64,000 bases of DNA from Erigeron canadensis (Eukaryota > Streptophyta > Magnoliopsida > Asterales > Asteraceae), in NCBI RefSeq assembly GCF_010389155.1, contig NC_057765.1, positions 4,960,001 to 5,024,000 on the forward strand, read 5' to 3'. The position numbers and the translations under genes were made by a program. The notes below the pieces were generated by a model. The model was not told the origin of the DNA. It saw only the letters and a program-made list of their open reading frames with translations, and ran no database searches. This document shows, one piece after another, positions 31,290 to 43,900 of this stretch (the stretch's first letter is position 1; the number at the start of each line of letters is the position of its first letter).

Positions 31290-34200
31290 TCACTTCAATA
31301 TCTCACCATTTTCAGAAATGTCAAACAAGAACCTAGGGAGAGACGTAATGCGGGGAAGATGATGCACCAAATCTGCATACGAGTCATTTCTTGACAAGCC
31401 CGATTCCTGGTTAGGTCCATCTAGTGGTGTCCCAGTCTCGGATATAGGATTAGACTCGAGGTTAGAACTGGCATTTCCATCTTGTTGTGCTATCTGACTG
31501 GAACCAGGAGTCGAACTGTCATTTAGGTAATCCTGAGGAAGCTTAGCTGACAAAGAAGTACTAGCACCATCTTGAATCGTATTTCCAGGCATTATAATAG
31601 AATCAGAGGTGGAACTGCCATTTTTTTCTTGCTGCAGGGATAGATTATGATCATGCGTAGAAAGGACATTTCCGTCTTGATGACCCTTTTGGCGATCTTG
31701 AAGAAGGCAGCAGAGGGAATTGACTCGTGACATGAGAGTCTTCTCATCTGAGGCTGTTGTCAGTTGGCTGTCACCGAGTAGGATCTCTGAAATGTTTTCT
31801 AGCATGTCTTTTGGAATTTCCTGGCTAAGAACACTATCGGAAAATGGTAGATTCCTTTGCTCAGAAAGATTGTTTCCAACATAGTTTATAAAATCGGATA
31901 TCGACAAGGTTGGCTTGAGACGGGGTGCATTTAACTGTTCGATGTCTTTTTGTCCCTCCATTTCCGTAGACATACCTGATAAAAGAAACAGAAAAATGAA
32001 ACCACATGGATATTGTACCACCATATACTGTAGTCCACATCAGTATATTTTGTATAACTAGGATGCAGCATATTTTGTACAACTAGTGATGATTGATAAT
32101 CATCACTAATATATAGATATTGAGAATTTTGGTATGGAACAATCATCTACTATATCATCAATGAAGAGTGGGGTGAGGAGCGGGTTGGGTAACGGGTCAA
32201 AACAAGCTCACGCCAGAATGTTTATCTTTTGGTAGAAGAAAAAATGGTTTGGAAACTGTCAAATCTTTTGTTCTAGTCATATGCTTACTATATTATTTCA
32301 ATCATAATCTAAAACTTTTTTACTAAAGCTGTCTGCAAAATTATATCATTTTATTAGAAATCACTGCCCATTTCCTTTTTAGCTAACTTTCTGGTTTTAC
32401 CCATGACCACTTAGAGATAAATCATAACCCACGTTGACTCGTTTATAAGTGAAGGGATCAAGATTACCACCTCTAAAGCAGACTAATAACATTAAGCACC
32501 CAAACATCAAATATCTTGGTGGAAACGGTACCTGAGCTAGAAGAATGAACTTCTCTAGACATATCTTGAGGTATCAAGCTAAGAGAGCTCGGGTCTATAG
32601 TTTTTGATAAAGAGGACTTATGTAAAGTTGATGGAGAACCCATATGTGCAATATTATAAATATCTGAAAGGTTAAAGTCACTGTTCCCCAATATATCCTG
32701 ATCCTTAATAGAAGGTTTCGGTGGGAAATATGGGAAGTCCAAAGCAATGTCTTGCTGCTGGCTCAGAAAGTTGAGCCGTGTATCACACTGGATCAGCTTT
32801 TCATAGTGTTTGTCGAGCACGCCTTGTGCACATTGTAGAAAGTGTTGCCTACAGAAACAATAGCAAAAAAGAAGTTTGTTCTCAACACATTTTCTATAGA
32901 ACAAATTAATGTCACAAAATGTTTGTTATCAGCACACGCTCGTTGGTGACATGAAAGACTTGTAGGCTAAGGGTCATCCCGAGGCTTGCTGAGCTTGATA
33001 AGCTCAATCTAGGGCACAACTTATATAAGACCTCGCATTGATCGACTCAGGTCATATATATGTTCGGATCCATTTTGCTAAAGACTTGGCTCAACTCATA
33101 TAAGTCACTGTTCATATGGGCTTATGTACATCTCGCGGAGTAGAGTTAAACATGAATATAAAAAATGACTATTTAAAGGTCCCTGAGACCTAACAACAGT
33201 TGTTCACAGTTTACACGGAGTGGGTCTTGTGATCTGGGTAGCCTTTACTTATTCACACATTAGCTCATAGGAGCTGAATTATCTATTGGACTTGTGAGGC
33301 TTTTTAAAGAGTTAGCTACTTCGGTCCTAATTTACTGACCAAGTTAACTACCATATGCTATTACCCTACAATTTTTAAATCATTTATGTGAACAGAAGTT
33401 GCTTTGGGATCTATTTTAATGCTAACGGCTCAAGCAGGTTGAAATTAGCCCATGACATTATCAAGTGCTAATAACCTTACGTGTTGTTTTATTGAAAGAA
33501 GTTGTTTCATTATTGAATAGTTCATATAATCATATCTAGTATGAATCACTAATATATTTTGTAAAAGAGACATACTGTTAGCATCTGACCTGTTGTCCAT
33601 CCTGTACGTTTTCTACCGATACAATAGGAGAGAAGCTATATGGTTGATTTACAAGGAGCTTCTAAAGTAATACCTGTGTGTGCTTGCTTCTCCATCTGTA
33701 AAATCTGAAGTTGCCCGCCACTGCGTGTGTTTTCTAGGCTGCGGGTTGATTTCTTTGAAGAAAAGTGGTTGCTTATCAAGCTGACGATAAAACACACAAT
33801 GTGAACACCATTAACCAAGCTAACATTTTTACACGATACAAGAGTACAAAGTAAGAGAACTTTACCACAATAGTCAAACTTCCAGGTCCATCAGATGCAC
33901 AGCTTGCCTTCAGACCCATGATATCTGCCCAATTGATCTCAAACTTTTTCTTCAGTCCACCGTCAAGAACTTCCCATACGATCTTATGCTTTGAGAAATA
34001 ACATTTCGCCATTAGATCACCTTCATGTTTTGACACATACTGCCACAAAAACAAGTGTTGACATCAAAAGTGTTCAAGAATTCCTGCACTCCTTATATAT
34101 AAGTGAAAGTATAAAAACTAGCAGGACTGGTAATGAATCATGATGGCTTCTGGTTGAAACGGGTCATTTTAAATGGCTGGTATGGGTCGAAATGGTTTGG

Positions 34201-36814
34201 GCAATGTCAACCCACAAACAGCTTCTTTACTGTATGTTACATCAATCTAAATCTTTGAATAAAACATATTAGGTCAAAATTGTCACTTCTATTATAACAA
34301 TCTAAATCTTTACCAGTTTCGTTTGAGCCGTTTGAGATAAAACATATTGCGTTTCAGCCCATTCATAAATAAATGGGTCAAAATTGTCACTTCTATTATA
34401 ATGATTAGGACCAGATTTCACTCAAATACCTCCCATTGCCCGATTCTCAGAAGTAAAGCTGGAAAATGAGAAGCCTTCAACTTATCGAGGGAACCAGAGG
34501 CCCTGGCCCTTGTCCTTGCTTTCAAACGTCTCTTGGTTCTTGCTTCAAGATTTTCAACAGCCTTGTCATTATTGACTTCGTTGAGCCTCCTTTGAGCCAA
34601 CTCTAACAAAGATGGACTCTTCCTTAACCGTAAACCCAATGGGCTTGGTTCATCGAGTGGGTTGTACTCATATTGTGGGACTGGAAGCTTGTTGTTACTA
34701 AGTCCCAATTCCTAATCAAGACATACACACATGGTCACAAGCTAATATAACTGTCACGTCATAGTTGGCTATAAGCACTTTATTTTGAAAGTACAAACCA
34801 TGGAGGGAAATTATTAATAAGCTCTTTCAAAGAGCAGATGATTTACTTTTATAGTCAAAATCAAAATGGTACAAATGTGCGGAGCTGACAATCAGGCTAA
34901 TACGTAGTCATTTTAACATAAATTGTTGTCTACTTGTCTTTAATACAAGTTAAAGGATAGCTATATGAATAGACCAAGAGTTCCTAAGTAACTATTAATA
35001 TGTATAAGTAAGTAGTTTAAAGTTTTTTACAGAAAGACCAATGTGGAACATCTGCCATTTATAGTAGCTATAAGTAGCTATTAGATTACAATGAATGAGG
35101 AAATTAAAATAGAACAAGTTGGTTTCGGATGACGACAATTTCAACAGCTTAGACAAGGATCCTTCTACAAATGTCATGATACGCAATTCTTTACTTTTAG
35201 TAAGATGTTCCGTGTAAACTTAATTCTACAACCATGACAAGTCACACCGCTCACAAAGCGGTTCACATGACTTGTGACGTTGCTTTGACTAATTAGTCCA
35301 CATAGTCTTTTCATATACGATTTCATTTGTAAAATGACGCTTATGACCACCGACTATGAAGCGGTGCCTTTATTGAATCACTTTCTCAAGTAGAGTCTTT
35401 TGTAACCTTAATTGTTAATATTTACAATCGTTAATTCTCTCATGTGTGTATTTTTTTAGAACAGTTAGATATCCAACCCATTTCCTAAACTACACGACCG
35501 CCTATGATGGAACACAAGACTTTCTAAATTACCCCCCCCCCCCTTTAATCCACCCTCAAAATACGAGTGGGGCTTGAACCAGCTGGCTGAGAATCCCAAG
35601 GTAAAAAACCTTACAAATAAGCCATCAACCCCTTGGCATGTATGTATAATTACTTAAAGATCATAACAAGTATTTTAATACAACAATATCAAGTTTCGAC
35701 TATAAGCAAAAGCTATATCAACCTTTGTCTTATTTAAAGTAGTGTTGGACATTCAAAAACAAAATGTAATTAATTTTGTTTAAGAAAAAAGTTTCATTAT
35801 CATTTGAGCATTAAGCATTCCTCAAGCACTCAATAATTCAAATCTAGTACATTCATAACTTCTATCATCCCGCTAAACCTTATCAATAGTTGCTGCAAAA
35901 ACATCAAAGGCTTTGAAAATGTCCATGTATTGTTGCCAATATAAAGAGGATGTATCAAAGCTAATACAATAACCATCTTACATAGTTACATAACCACAAT
36001 TCCCTATATGGTAAGTTCTAAAATATACAAAACTAGACTAGATGGCCAACACTATAACAAATATATTTTTCCATATTCATGATTTTCTATTTGCGCGCCT
36101 TAATAGTAAAAAATTAATTAATTTCATACTTAATTTCTTTTAACCATAACCAAATTTAATTTTATCAAATTACATAACAATTTTGATCATTAGTGCTAAA
36201 AAAGAAAGTAACCTCCTCTCCATCACATTCTACTTAATCTAACCTTCCTTTATTCTCACTTTAACCGCTTTTATTTTTACAAAAATATAGATTAAGAATA
36301 GTAACATCGTAATGCAGTTCACATAATCTTTAACAAAACAATAAAAGTTTAATTAATCAACCACCAAACATAAACTCAACTCATGAAAGTAGGAAACGCT
36401 TGAGAGATCATGACACATGACAAAATCTAAATGATAAAGAAAAAACAAGAATATCATTCTCTCTCTTAATCTGGCCATGCCACTTGTCATCACTAAACAT
36501 ATGAGTTATGTTAATGTTAATGTATCATTTTTGTTAACCAGTAGATAACACACACACATAATATAATACAAGTAATACATAACAATTAATTCTCATAAAT
36601 ATATATAAAGCAAAATATTGAATTCATCAACCTGATCATCAGTAGTCATTTGAGAAGAAGAAGAAGATGGTCTCCATCGTTTTCGAAGCGGTTCGTCTTC
36701 ACGGCCGGGTTCGTCTAAGAACATCAAACTCTCATCTCCGACCAAGGTGCTCATTTCTTCTTCCGGCAATTGCCAGACATTGTTGTTATTCTCAGACGAC
36801 ATGAAGTGAACCAT
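31290..36814 (-). CDS. ASG1-like plant-specific protein, 582 aa, 6 exons
   Basis: Six exons join in phase: 36632-36814, 34430-34711, 33866-34039, 33674-33780, 32532-32848 and 31290-31975. The product has an acidic N-terminus with MFLDEPGREDEPLRKRWRP. Then come a conserved YNPLDEPSPLGLRLRKSPSL block, a basic stretch, and a compact domain with KCYFSKHKIVWEVLDGGLKK, KFEINWADIMGLKASC and LFFKEINPQPRKHTQW. The block HFLQCAQGVLDKHYEKLIQC precedes a long Ser/Gln-rich low-complexity tail. This matches the ALTERED SEED GERMINATION 1 family (At2g24100, At4g30780) as I remember it; some databases label it a helicase, but no helicase motif is visible. ASG1 is linked to ABA and salt responses; the biochemical role is unknown. 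An alternative start at Met5 (MSSENNN) is possible. Confidence 0.83.
35461..35640 (-). mobile_element. tRNA-derived SINE fragment (family D) in ASG1-like intron 1
   Basis: The minus strand reads CCAAGGGGTTGATGGCTTAT (box-A-like), then CTGGTTCAAGCCCCACTC (box B), then a G-rich tract (the C-run at 35532-35543 on the plus strand). The order is the same as in the copy at 26955-27085. Confidence 0.6.
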
Positions 36815-38040
36815 TAATTAATTATATATCAACAAATATATTTAGAGATATGATGTATATACTAAAAAATATATAAATATTTTATGTAATGAAACACATA
36901 ATTAGTTTGAGTTTGTTTTTGTTAAAATTATATTTTATTTAAATGATAATAATACTATGTAAAAAGATTCATATTCATGTATGAGAATTCTGAGAAACCG
37001 AGAAAAGCTGGATATTGAGTATGGAAGTAGTGTGTTGTGTTGCTACGTGTTAATATAACGAAATTTGAGATTGCGAAATTACTATATTGACCTTATTTTT
37101 ATGGCATGAAACTATGAATGCGTGGGTCCTATAAACATCTTTATTTCTTGTTTTTTTCGAAATACAAGTGTTTTCTTTGTTTTAAAAACATGCAAGATTG
37201 CAACGGCACGTGTGCTAAAAGTAGAATACATTCATTTTATTACTCTTTCTAGTTTCATTTTGTTTGCACAAAAATTAAATAATATATGAAACTAATAAAT
37301 ATATATGTGATTATAGACTTATAGTTTAAATCATTTAATACACGTACATTTGACTTGTTAACCTTTTGGAAAGGTTTTAGGGTTCGATATATTTAGGATG
37401 GTCATGACCTAGGTTAGTTTTTTTATCGTGGGATTTAAAGTGAAAATTTGTTTGAAGAAACTCTTAAATGCTTATTTGGTTAATGTAACATATGATTTGC
37501 AGATAATTCACACTTTGCGAAACAAAAAAATAAATATGAAGATTTTAGTAACAAAATTTCTTTGGAAACCTAGTTATGGTTTTTACATAAATATGATTTT
37601 TATATCAAATAACAGAAACAAAATAAATATAAAGACTCGAAATGTCAAAGTTGATGCATAACTCAAAGATCCATGGTAGTTATGAGATACATATTTTTCA
37701 TTTATGTTATTCCAAGTTTTATACGGGTTAAATACAAAAAGATTATTATTTTTGCAACAAGTCATTACTCTAAATTTGATTTTTGTCACTAATACCTTTT
37801 TCAACTTATCGTGTTATAAGCGAGTTGCAAAAGATATTTAGCAATGACATCTTGTGGGACCCACATCTTTCTAAAGGAAAAAAATCCGATGAATTTTAAG
37901 AGACAATCACTGTTATGTTAAGTTAGTTTTTTTTTAATATTATACTTTATAATCTATTATATTAAAATAAAACCAAAAAATTGTATATTACTTAACACAA
38001 CAAGTCGTAGCTAAATGACATTTTATTGTTACTAATTCAT
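36815..38040. other. AT-rich upstream region of the ASG1-like gene
   Basis: No gene is present. It probably contains the promoter and leader of the ASG1-like gene near 36815-37050; no single TATA box stands out among many AT runs. Confidence 0.45.
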
Positions 38041-38060
38041 TTTATTTACTTTAAAATCAA

Positions 38061-38292
38061 CTTGGTTGGATCAGTGGTTGGAACTCATGCCTCTAGAAAC
38101 AGAGGTCATGGGTTCGATCCTCATGCCCAGCAAGGCTGGAGGTCCTTTTCTACCTATGGTAGAACCTGGATGCAGTCTCTCTACCTTTGGTAGGGGTAAG
38201 GCTGTCTACATATCAACCTCCCTCATAGACTGTCGAAGACGGTATTGGGACCCAAAACCCGTGAAAGACGGCATTGGGAGTTACTTTACTTT
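38061..38292 (+). mobile_element. tRNA-derived SINE (family B) with a 20-bp target-site duplication
   Basis: Box A lies in GGTTGGATCAGTGGTTGG near 38064-38081 and box B is GGTTCGATCC at 38111-38120. The body carries TTGGTAGGGGTAAGGCTGTC near its middle and GGGACCCAAAACCCGTGAAA near the end, typical of Au-like plant SINEs. The flanks TTTATTTACTTTAAAATCAA (38041-38060) and TTTATTTACTTTAAAATGAA (38298-38317) form a 20-bp duplication with one difference. No ORF belongs to it, although a frame of 81 codons spans it. Confidence 0.88.
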
Positions 38293-38911
38293 TTCACTTT
38301 ATTTACTTTAAAATGAACAACTGATCAAAGGTTTATCCATACAATTGAGAAATTTTCATTGTTTTTTCAAGTTTAGTTTATAAAAGAAGAAAAAACTTTT
38401 AAATTACCCCATATATAGGAAGTTTTTTTCTTTTTTTAACAAAATCAAACAAAATTATTCTATCAAATCCTCTCATTTCATTTTTTTTCATAATTCAGAT
38501 AAACTCAACAATACTTATTTTATAATCCGTTATATTATTCTTTTTTTTTTCTTAAACAACTCAAGAACATAGTGTTAAAAGATAATGAGTATGATGAAAA
38601 CTATACTATAAACTTTTCTTCCATATGGATCTTACAACCATAAGACATATTAATCGTAATATCTGTGAATTTGCTTGGTATTCTTAGAATAAAATATTTA
38701 ATTAACAGATTAAGACATCCTTAATTTGTTTTACACTTAAAATAACAATCTTTATGTACAAGTTAATAATGTAGATATCCTTTAACATGACATAACAAAC
38801 ATCCATATCCACACTCAATCAAATAATGTTAAAACTTATAAGCTTTCTCGTAAAAGATAGTTCATTTTTGTATATCTCTCCAATACAGAAATAACCATCA
38901 CAACATTCTTA

Positions 38912-39817
38912 GAACGTGTTTGGTTCGCGGATTCTAAAGGAATTTAATGGAATTGGAATTTGATTCCATTCCATATGTGTGTTTGGTTGTCAAATGTCAC
39001 ATGAATCAAATTATATGGAATGGGAAGATTCCTTCATTTACAGAATTTACATTCCTAGGGGGATGTTGATGGATTTTAATTCCATTAGACACATATCTCC
39101 AAAAGACAATATTACCCACTTTATAACCAAAACATAACACCCATCAGTCCATCACAAATCTGCTCCTCTTTACTCTGTAACATTCAGATCGCCAATGGTT
39201 GAAGCAATATATCATCTCCACTCAACCTCCATCTACAACCACCACCACCACCAAATGTAATCACTGTTTATCCGGCAAGAGGAAGATACAGATATGACAC
39301 CAATAATGACTACAAAAATCAGAGCTATTGTCGAAAAGAGGTAGAAGAGATACATACCAACAAGATTCCGACAAGCACTTACCGTCGGTATGGTGCATAA
39401 CGACACCCGATTTAGGTTGGTCACGAGGTGGGTATGATGAAAACAAATAGAAACTCACTTTTCTTAGGGAAAAGAATGAAAATAAAAGGGGAAAAGAAGA
39501 TAAAAAAGATAAATGGCGAGAAGTTACCGACGACGATGTGTGAATGTGATGGACAGAAAAAGAAGATAAATTGGAAAAAGGAGATAAAAGTCTTTGAGAA
39601 AGAAGACTGAGTAAAAAGGAAGTTGACATGTGAAGGAAAAAAGGAGATTATATAATATATATTCAAAGGATATATATGTCATTTTAGTTAATATATCAAT
39701 AACATTCATTTTACATTTTGCCAACCAAACACATGGATTGAATTTAATTCAATTCCATCAAATTCCATTCCATCAAATTTCATTCATTTAAAAAACATTC
39801 TGCGAACCAAATGCGAG
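38912..39817. mobile_element. PIF/Harbinger-like non-autonomous element, about 906 bp
   Basis: The ends GAACGTGTTTGGTTCGCGG and, inverted, CTCGCATTTGGTTCGCAG are similar. Long AATTTAATGGAATTGGAATT / AATTCAATTCCATC arms pair further in. TTA flanks both sides (38909-38911, 39818-39820), the expected target. Frames inside (39261-39700) are low-complexity Ser/Phe or Lys runs, not genes. A diverged left half of a similar element begins near 39905. Confidence 0.65.
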
Positions 39818-40257
39818 TTAGTGTTCCAAACTTAGGATAGTAAATTTTTTTTATCCGATTAAGGCCACAAATAAAAGGAAAATATCCAAACAAAAAAATT
39901 TTTGAGGTCACGTTTGGTTCAAAAATTTTAATAAATTACAATAGAATTGAAATTGGATTCCATTCTTTATTGTGTTTGGTTACTCAAAAAGTCAAAGATG
40001 AAAGAATCTCATTATATTAAATGTGAAAGAATTTTATAACGTGGGAAACAATTTCATTTCTTCTTTCACAAGTGTATACGGTGTACCTTGACAATACCAA
40101 TTGGTCATCGGATTGCACACTATTTTACCCTATAGGTACCGGTTGAGTGGGAAAACAATGAGGGTGTTCCATTGCGCTCTCTTTTTTTTTTATTGTCTTT
40201 TTTATGTTTTTTTTTTGAATTTTAGTGGATAAAAATGAAGAATATACTCTCTATTTT

Positions 40258-40340
40258 TGACAGGGGTAAGGTTGTCTACTTAATCTTGACCATACACCGT
40301 TAAACACGGACCCAAAACCCGTTAAGTTTTTTACTTTCAA
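40258..40340 (+). repeat. SINE family B, 3' fragment
   Basis: CAGGGGTAAGGTTGTCTAC...GGACCCAAAACCCGTTAAG matches the last third of the SINE at 38061-38292. The tRNA-like part is missing. Confidence 0.7.
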
Positions 40341-40960
40341 CAAAAGAAATTATATTTTTCATCTACACTCACTCTCACTCGTTGGTCTACCGATTCCGAT
40401 GATTCCTTTTCTTTTCTTGTCTAAAAAAACTCAACAATGAAAACAACTTTCCTATCTTTTCCTTTCTTACCCAGAATGCAGTGTTAGACTCTATTCTCGA
40501 GTTTTTATTAAAGTAAAAGAAAAGAGAAGATTAGATAGGAGAAGAAAGGATAAAAAATTATATTTATAAATTGCATTCTTAAGTTTTATCATTTAAAAGA
40601 AAAGAAAGTGAATAAAAGGATTTAAAGACATTCTTGAGTTAAAAGAGAAAGATAAAAAAAGATAAAAATATGTAATATTACATTTATAGTCCTATAATTA
40701 TTATAGTTCATATAAAAATTTGAAGGATATATTAATAAATTTATAACTTATCTTTCCAAATTATGCCAAATATGGAATAAAACCCCACATTTTTCCTTTC
40801 CATCCCTCTCTTTTTATTATCATAAAAAACTCATAATCAAAATCTCTAACAATACAAAAACATAAGTTTTCTCCTCGTTCATCCTATAAACTAAAACTCT
40901 AAGAATGCACCCTAGGTTTGATACAGATATACTGCGTATATATTCTGATGATCAAAAAAG

Positions 40961-43900
40961 ATGGCTGATTTAGGAAACTTTGTTAGCATATCTTCATCCA
41001 ATAAGGATTCCGAAAACAAGACGATTGAATCGAAATGTTTAGACGATTATTTACGCGATTGGGCTGCGAAAAACGTCAAGTCGGGTGTTCCAGAATCCAA
41101 ACTGTTTCTTCCTTTCCTTGTTGGTGCTCCAAAACTGGTATATATATATATACATTTCTATATCTATTTTTTTGCAATCATAATTTTTTTTATTAGCTAT
41201 AATTGTAATGTGATTACTTAGTGGTATTTAGGTTACCCATTAACCTAAATAACAGATTTGATAGGATTAATAACTCAAGTACTCAACCATTATTGGTAGT
41301 TGGCAATGCTGAAGTGGAAATTGAAAGCGATTATCAGACGGATGGGGGACGTAGGCTCGAAGTTGCGGCAACATATACTTCTATATATGTACAGGATGCG
41401 GGAGTAGCATAGTAGGCTTTCTTCATGTATTAGGCTTTTATGGTTTTAAATGTGTTACATACCAAATGAGAGAACACAAGTCTAATGGGCGAGAGAGCCC
41501 ATTTGGTATACAAACCCCACATTGGTTGCCCATACAACCGACGTGGGACAAGTCCCGTACCCTGCAATGGTTTCGATCCGTAACAATGCTAGTGGCTAGG
41601 GTTCGCTTCACGTGATACCCCTTGTTTCTCGTTTGTATATTTGCTTTGTCGCATAAAAGGAATTGAAGATAGTATAACTATTTTAATAAATACATCAAGG
41701 AGTTGGTAGTATCATCCGTAGCAGTATATAAGTTACCAACATAGTTGCCACGCTTTTGATGTTTAATTTAAGGAGATAGTATAGTTATTTAGGAGACAGA
41801 ACATGAATTACATTGTACGGAGTACTATGTTTTATATGCCGAACATTTATTAAATTGCACTATCTATACCTATATATAAAAAGAATAGCACCCTTTATTT
41901 ATGGAAATGTTGAAATTACTTTATGCAATATGACTATAATACCCTTACTCTTTTCTTACCCATCTTCTTTATTTTATTCACTAATTTAATTATCTCCACT
42001 AATATACCTAAGATACCCTTAATGAAATAAATTACACCACCAGTCCCTCAAGTATTAAAATAACTACACTAACCTAATAGCCTACACTATTTGTCGTCAC
42101 CGCCATCCACTCACTGTCACCCGTCACCACCACATTGTCGTCACCGCCGCCGCATTTGCGCGGGCACCATGCTAGTTTAGAAGAGAGAACACAGAAGACA
42201 TTACAGACTCTTTGGTAATACGTGTATACTTTGCTCTGTTATGAATTTAATACCACTTGTATCAAGCTACATGAATCTTAATTTGAATTATGTGAAAACA
42301 ATATCTTTTGTCTTTGAAAGCTAAGTAAATTACCACCAGTCCTACATAACAGAAGCTTTTGGTAGGTAAGGCCGTCATGGTGACAATTGTCTGAGTGATT
42401 TGTATTGTTGATGTGAGAAAGTATAAAGAAATATAACTCTGGTTTTAGCTTTGGTTCTAAGAGTTGACGTTCTGTCCATATATCTTGTTCTTTTGATATT
42501 AGCTTACAAAGCTAAGCTCTCAATACTACTTTTTGACATGTCTGTTAGTTTAGGGATAGTTTTTGTTTAGTTCAAAATCCAGGAAATTCATAATAAAGAT
42601 TAGAAGTATATTAAGAAATCCAGAAATGAGTCAAAAGAGAAAAACCACCTGGAAATTGCCAATCGAGTATCTATACAAACAAGCAACTTGTTATGTTTTA
42701 TGGAAACCACCTGATTTGGCACTTTAACTGATCGTCGGGGATGATGAGTGTAAAGACAACGTGTCCATACAGTTCCCTAATATTGTAGATAATGATTGTG
42801 GTATGTTATAGTTAAGTTTCAGTTTCCAAGATTAGAGGGAGCCCAAAAGTTGCTTTTACAGATATTATTAGTCTATGTTTTTGAGAAAGATACAAGAAAC
42901 TACACCTGAAGATCTGTCAAAGTTTGAGTTATGACAATTTGGATTCGTATTATATATTGTTTTATCACTTTATGTAGAACAATGATATATGTTGATTATC
43001 CTAGTATCTGATCAATAATTTATATAATCCATTTCAGCCTGAGTGTTCTGTCTGCGAGAGTGTAATTTATCCAGGAGAGGAGAAAGCATGTGTAGTTCGT
43101 GATTGTAAAGCTCTATATCACCTGAAATGCGCAAGAGATTTGCTTGGGCTTTTACCGTCTGAAGCATTCAAGTGTCCTCGACATGTAAAATTTTCTCTCT
43201 TCTCTCTTCTTTGAGTTATTTGTTTGTTAAAATACATACATCTAGTTGTTTTAGAAATCATATTATCCTTCTCTAATGTATTTGTATCTCATGACGTGAT
43301 TGTACAATAAATATGCTCATCTTGAAATAGGGAGCCTTTATTTATTTATTTTTCTGTTCTTTGATGCACTATACGAAGGTTTTGTATTTGATCATTCAAA
43401 AAAAAAAATATTATATAGGGTTTTCCATCTACTACCCATTTAAATCTAGTAGATGGAAAACCCTCGTTTGAAAAAGGGGGAAAAAGAGATCGAAGACAAA
43501 TCTACAATTTAAATTGAGTTTCTAATTCTATAAAAGTTACATTTAGGTGATCATACTGGTATGTTTAACACAATTCCTTTCATAGGCATGCTTTTTATGC
43601 AACAAAAAAATTCATCTGGTATAGTCAAATCTACAATAGATGGAAAACCCTCTTTCACAAATGAAAAAATAAAGAAGAGATTGAACTCAAATCTACAATT
43701 CAGATTGAGTTTTAAATTCTGCATAAGTTACATTTTGGTGATAATACTGGTATAGTGGTATGTATGACATTATTTCCTTCATAGGCATGCTTTTTATGCA
43801 ACAAGATAAATAATCTACGGCGGTGTTCAAGATGCCATTTAGCTTCACATGACAAATGTGCCGCATTTCCTTGGAAAACGGTCTGTTGGAGGCATGCTGA

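Noticed and set aside
38064..38125. Possible tRNA gene because of boxes A and B
   Set aside because: No cloverleaf can be drawn and a SINE body with TSD follows; it is a tRNA-derived SINE.
38066..38311. 81-residue plus-strand frame
   Set aside because: It spans the SINE and is noncoding.
39261..39724. Several overlapping minus-strand frames rich in Ser, Leu and Phe
   Set aside because: Low-complexity sequence inside the Harbinger-like element.
41221..41412. 63-residue frame in intron 1 of the ASHR3-like gene
   Set aside because: It reads fairly protein-like, but exon 1 joins exon 2 in phase without it and no family is recognised.
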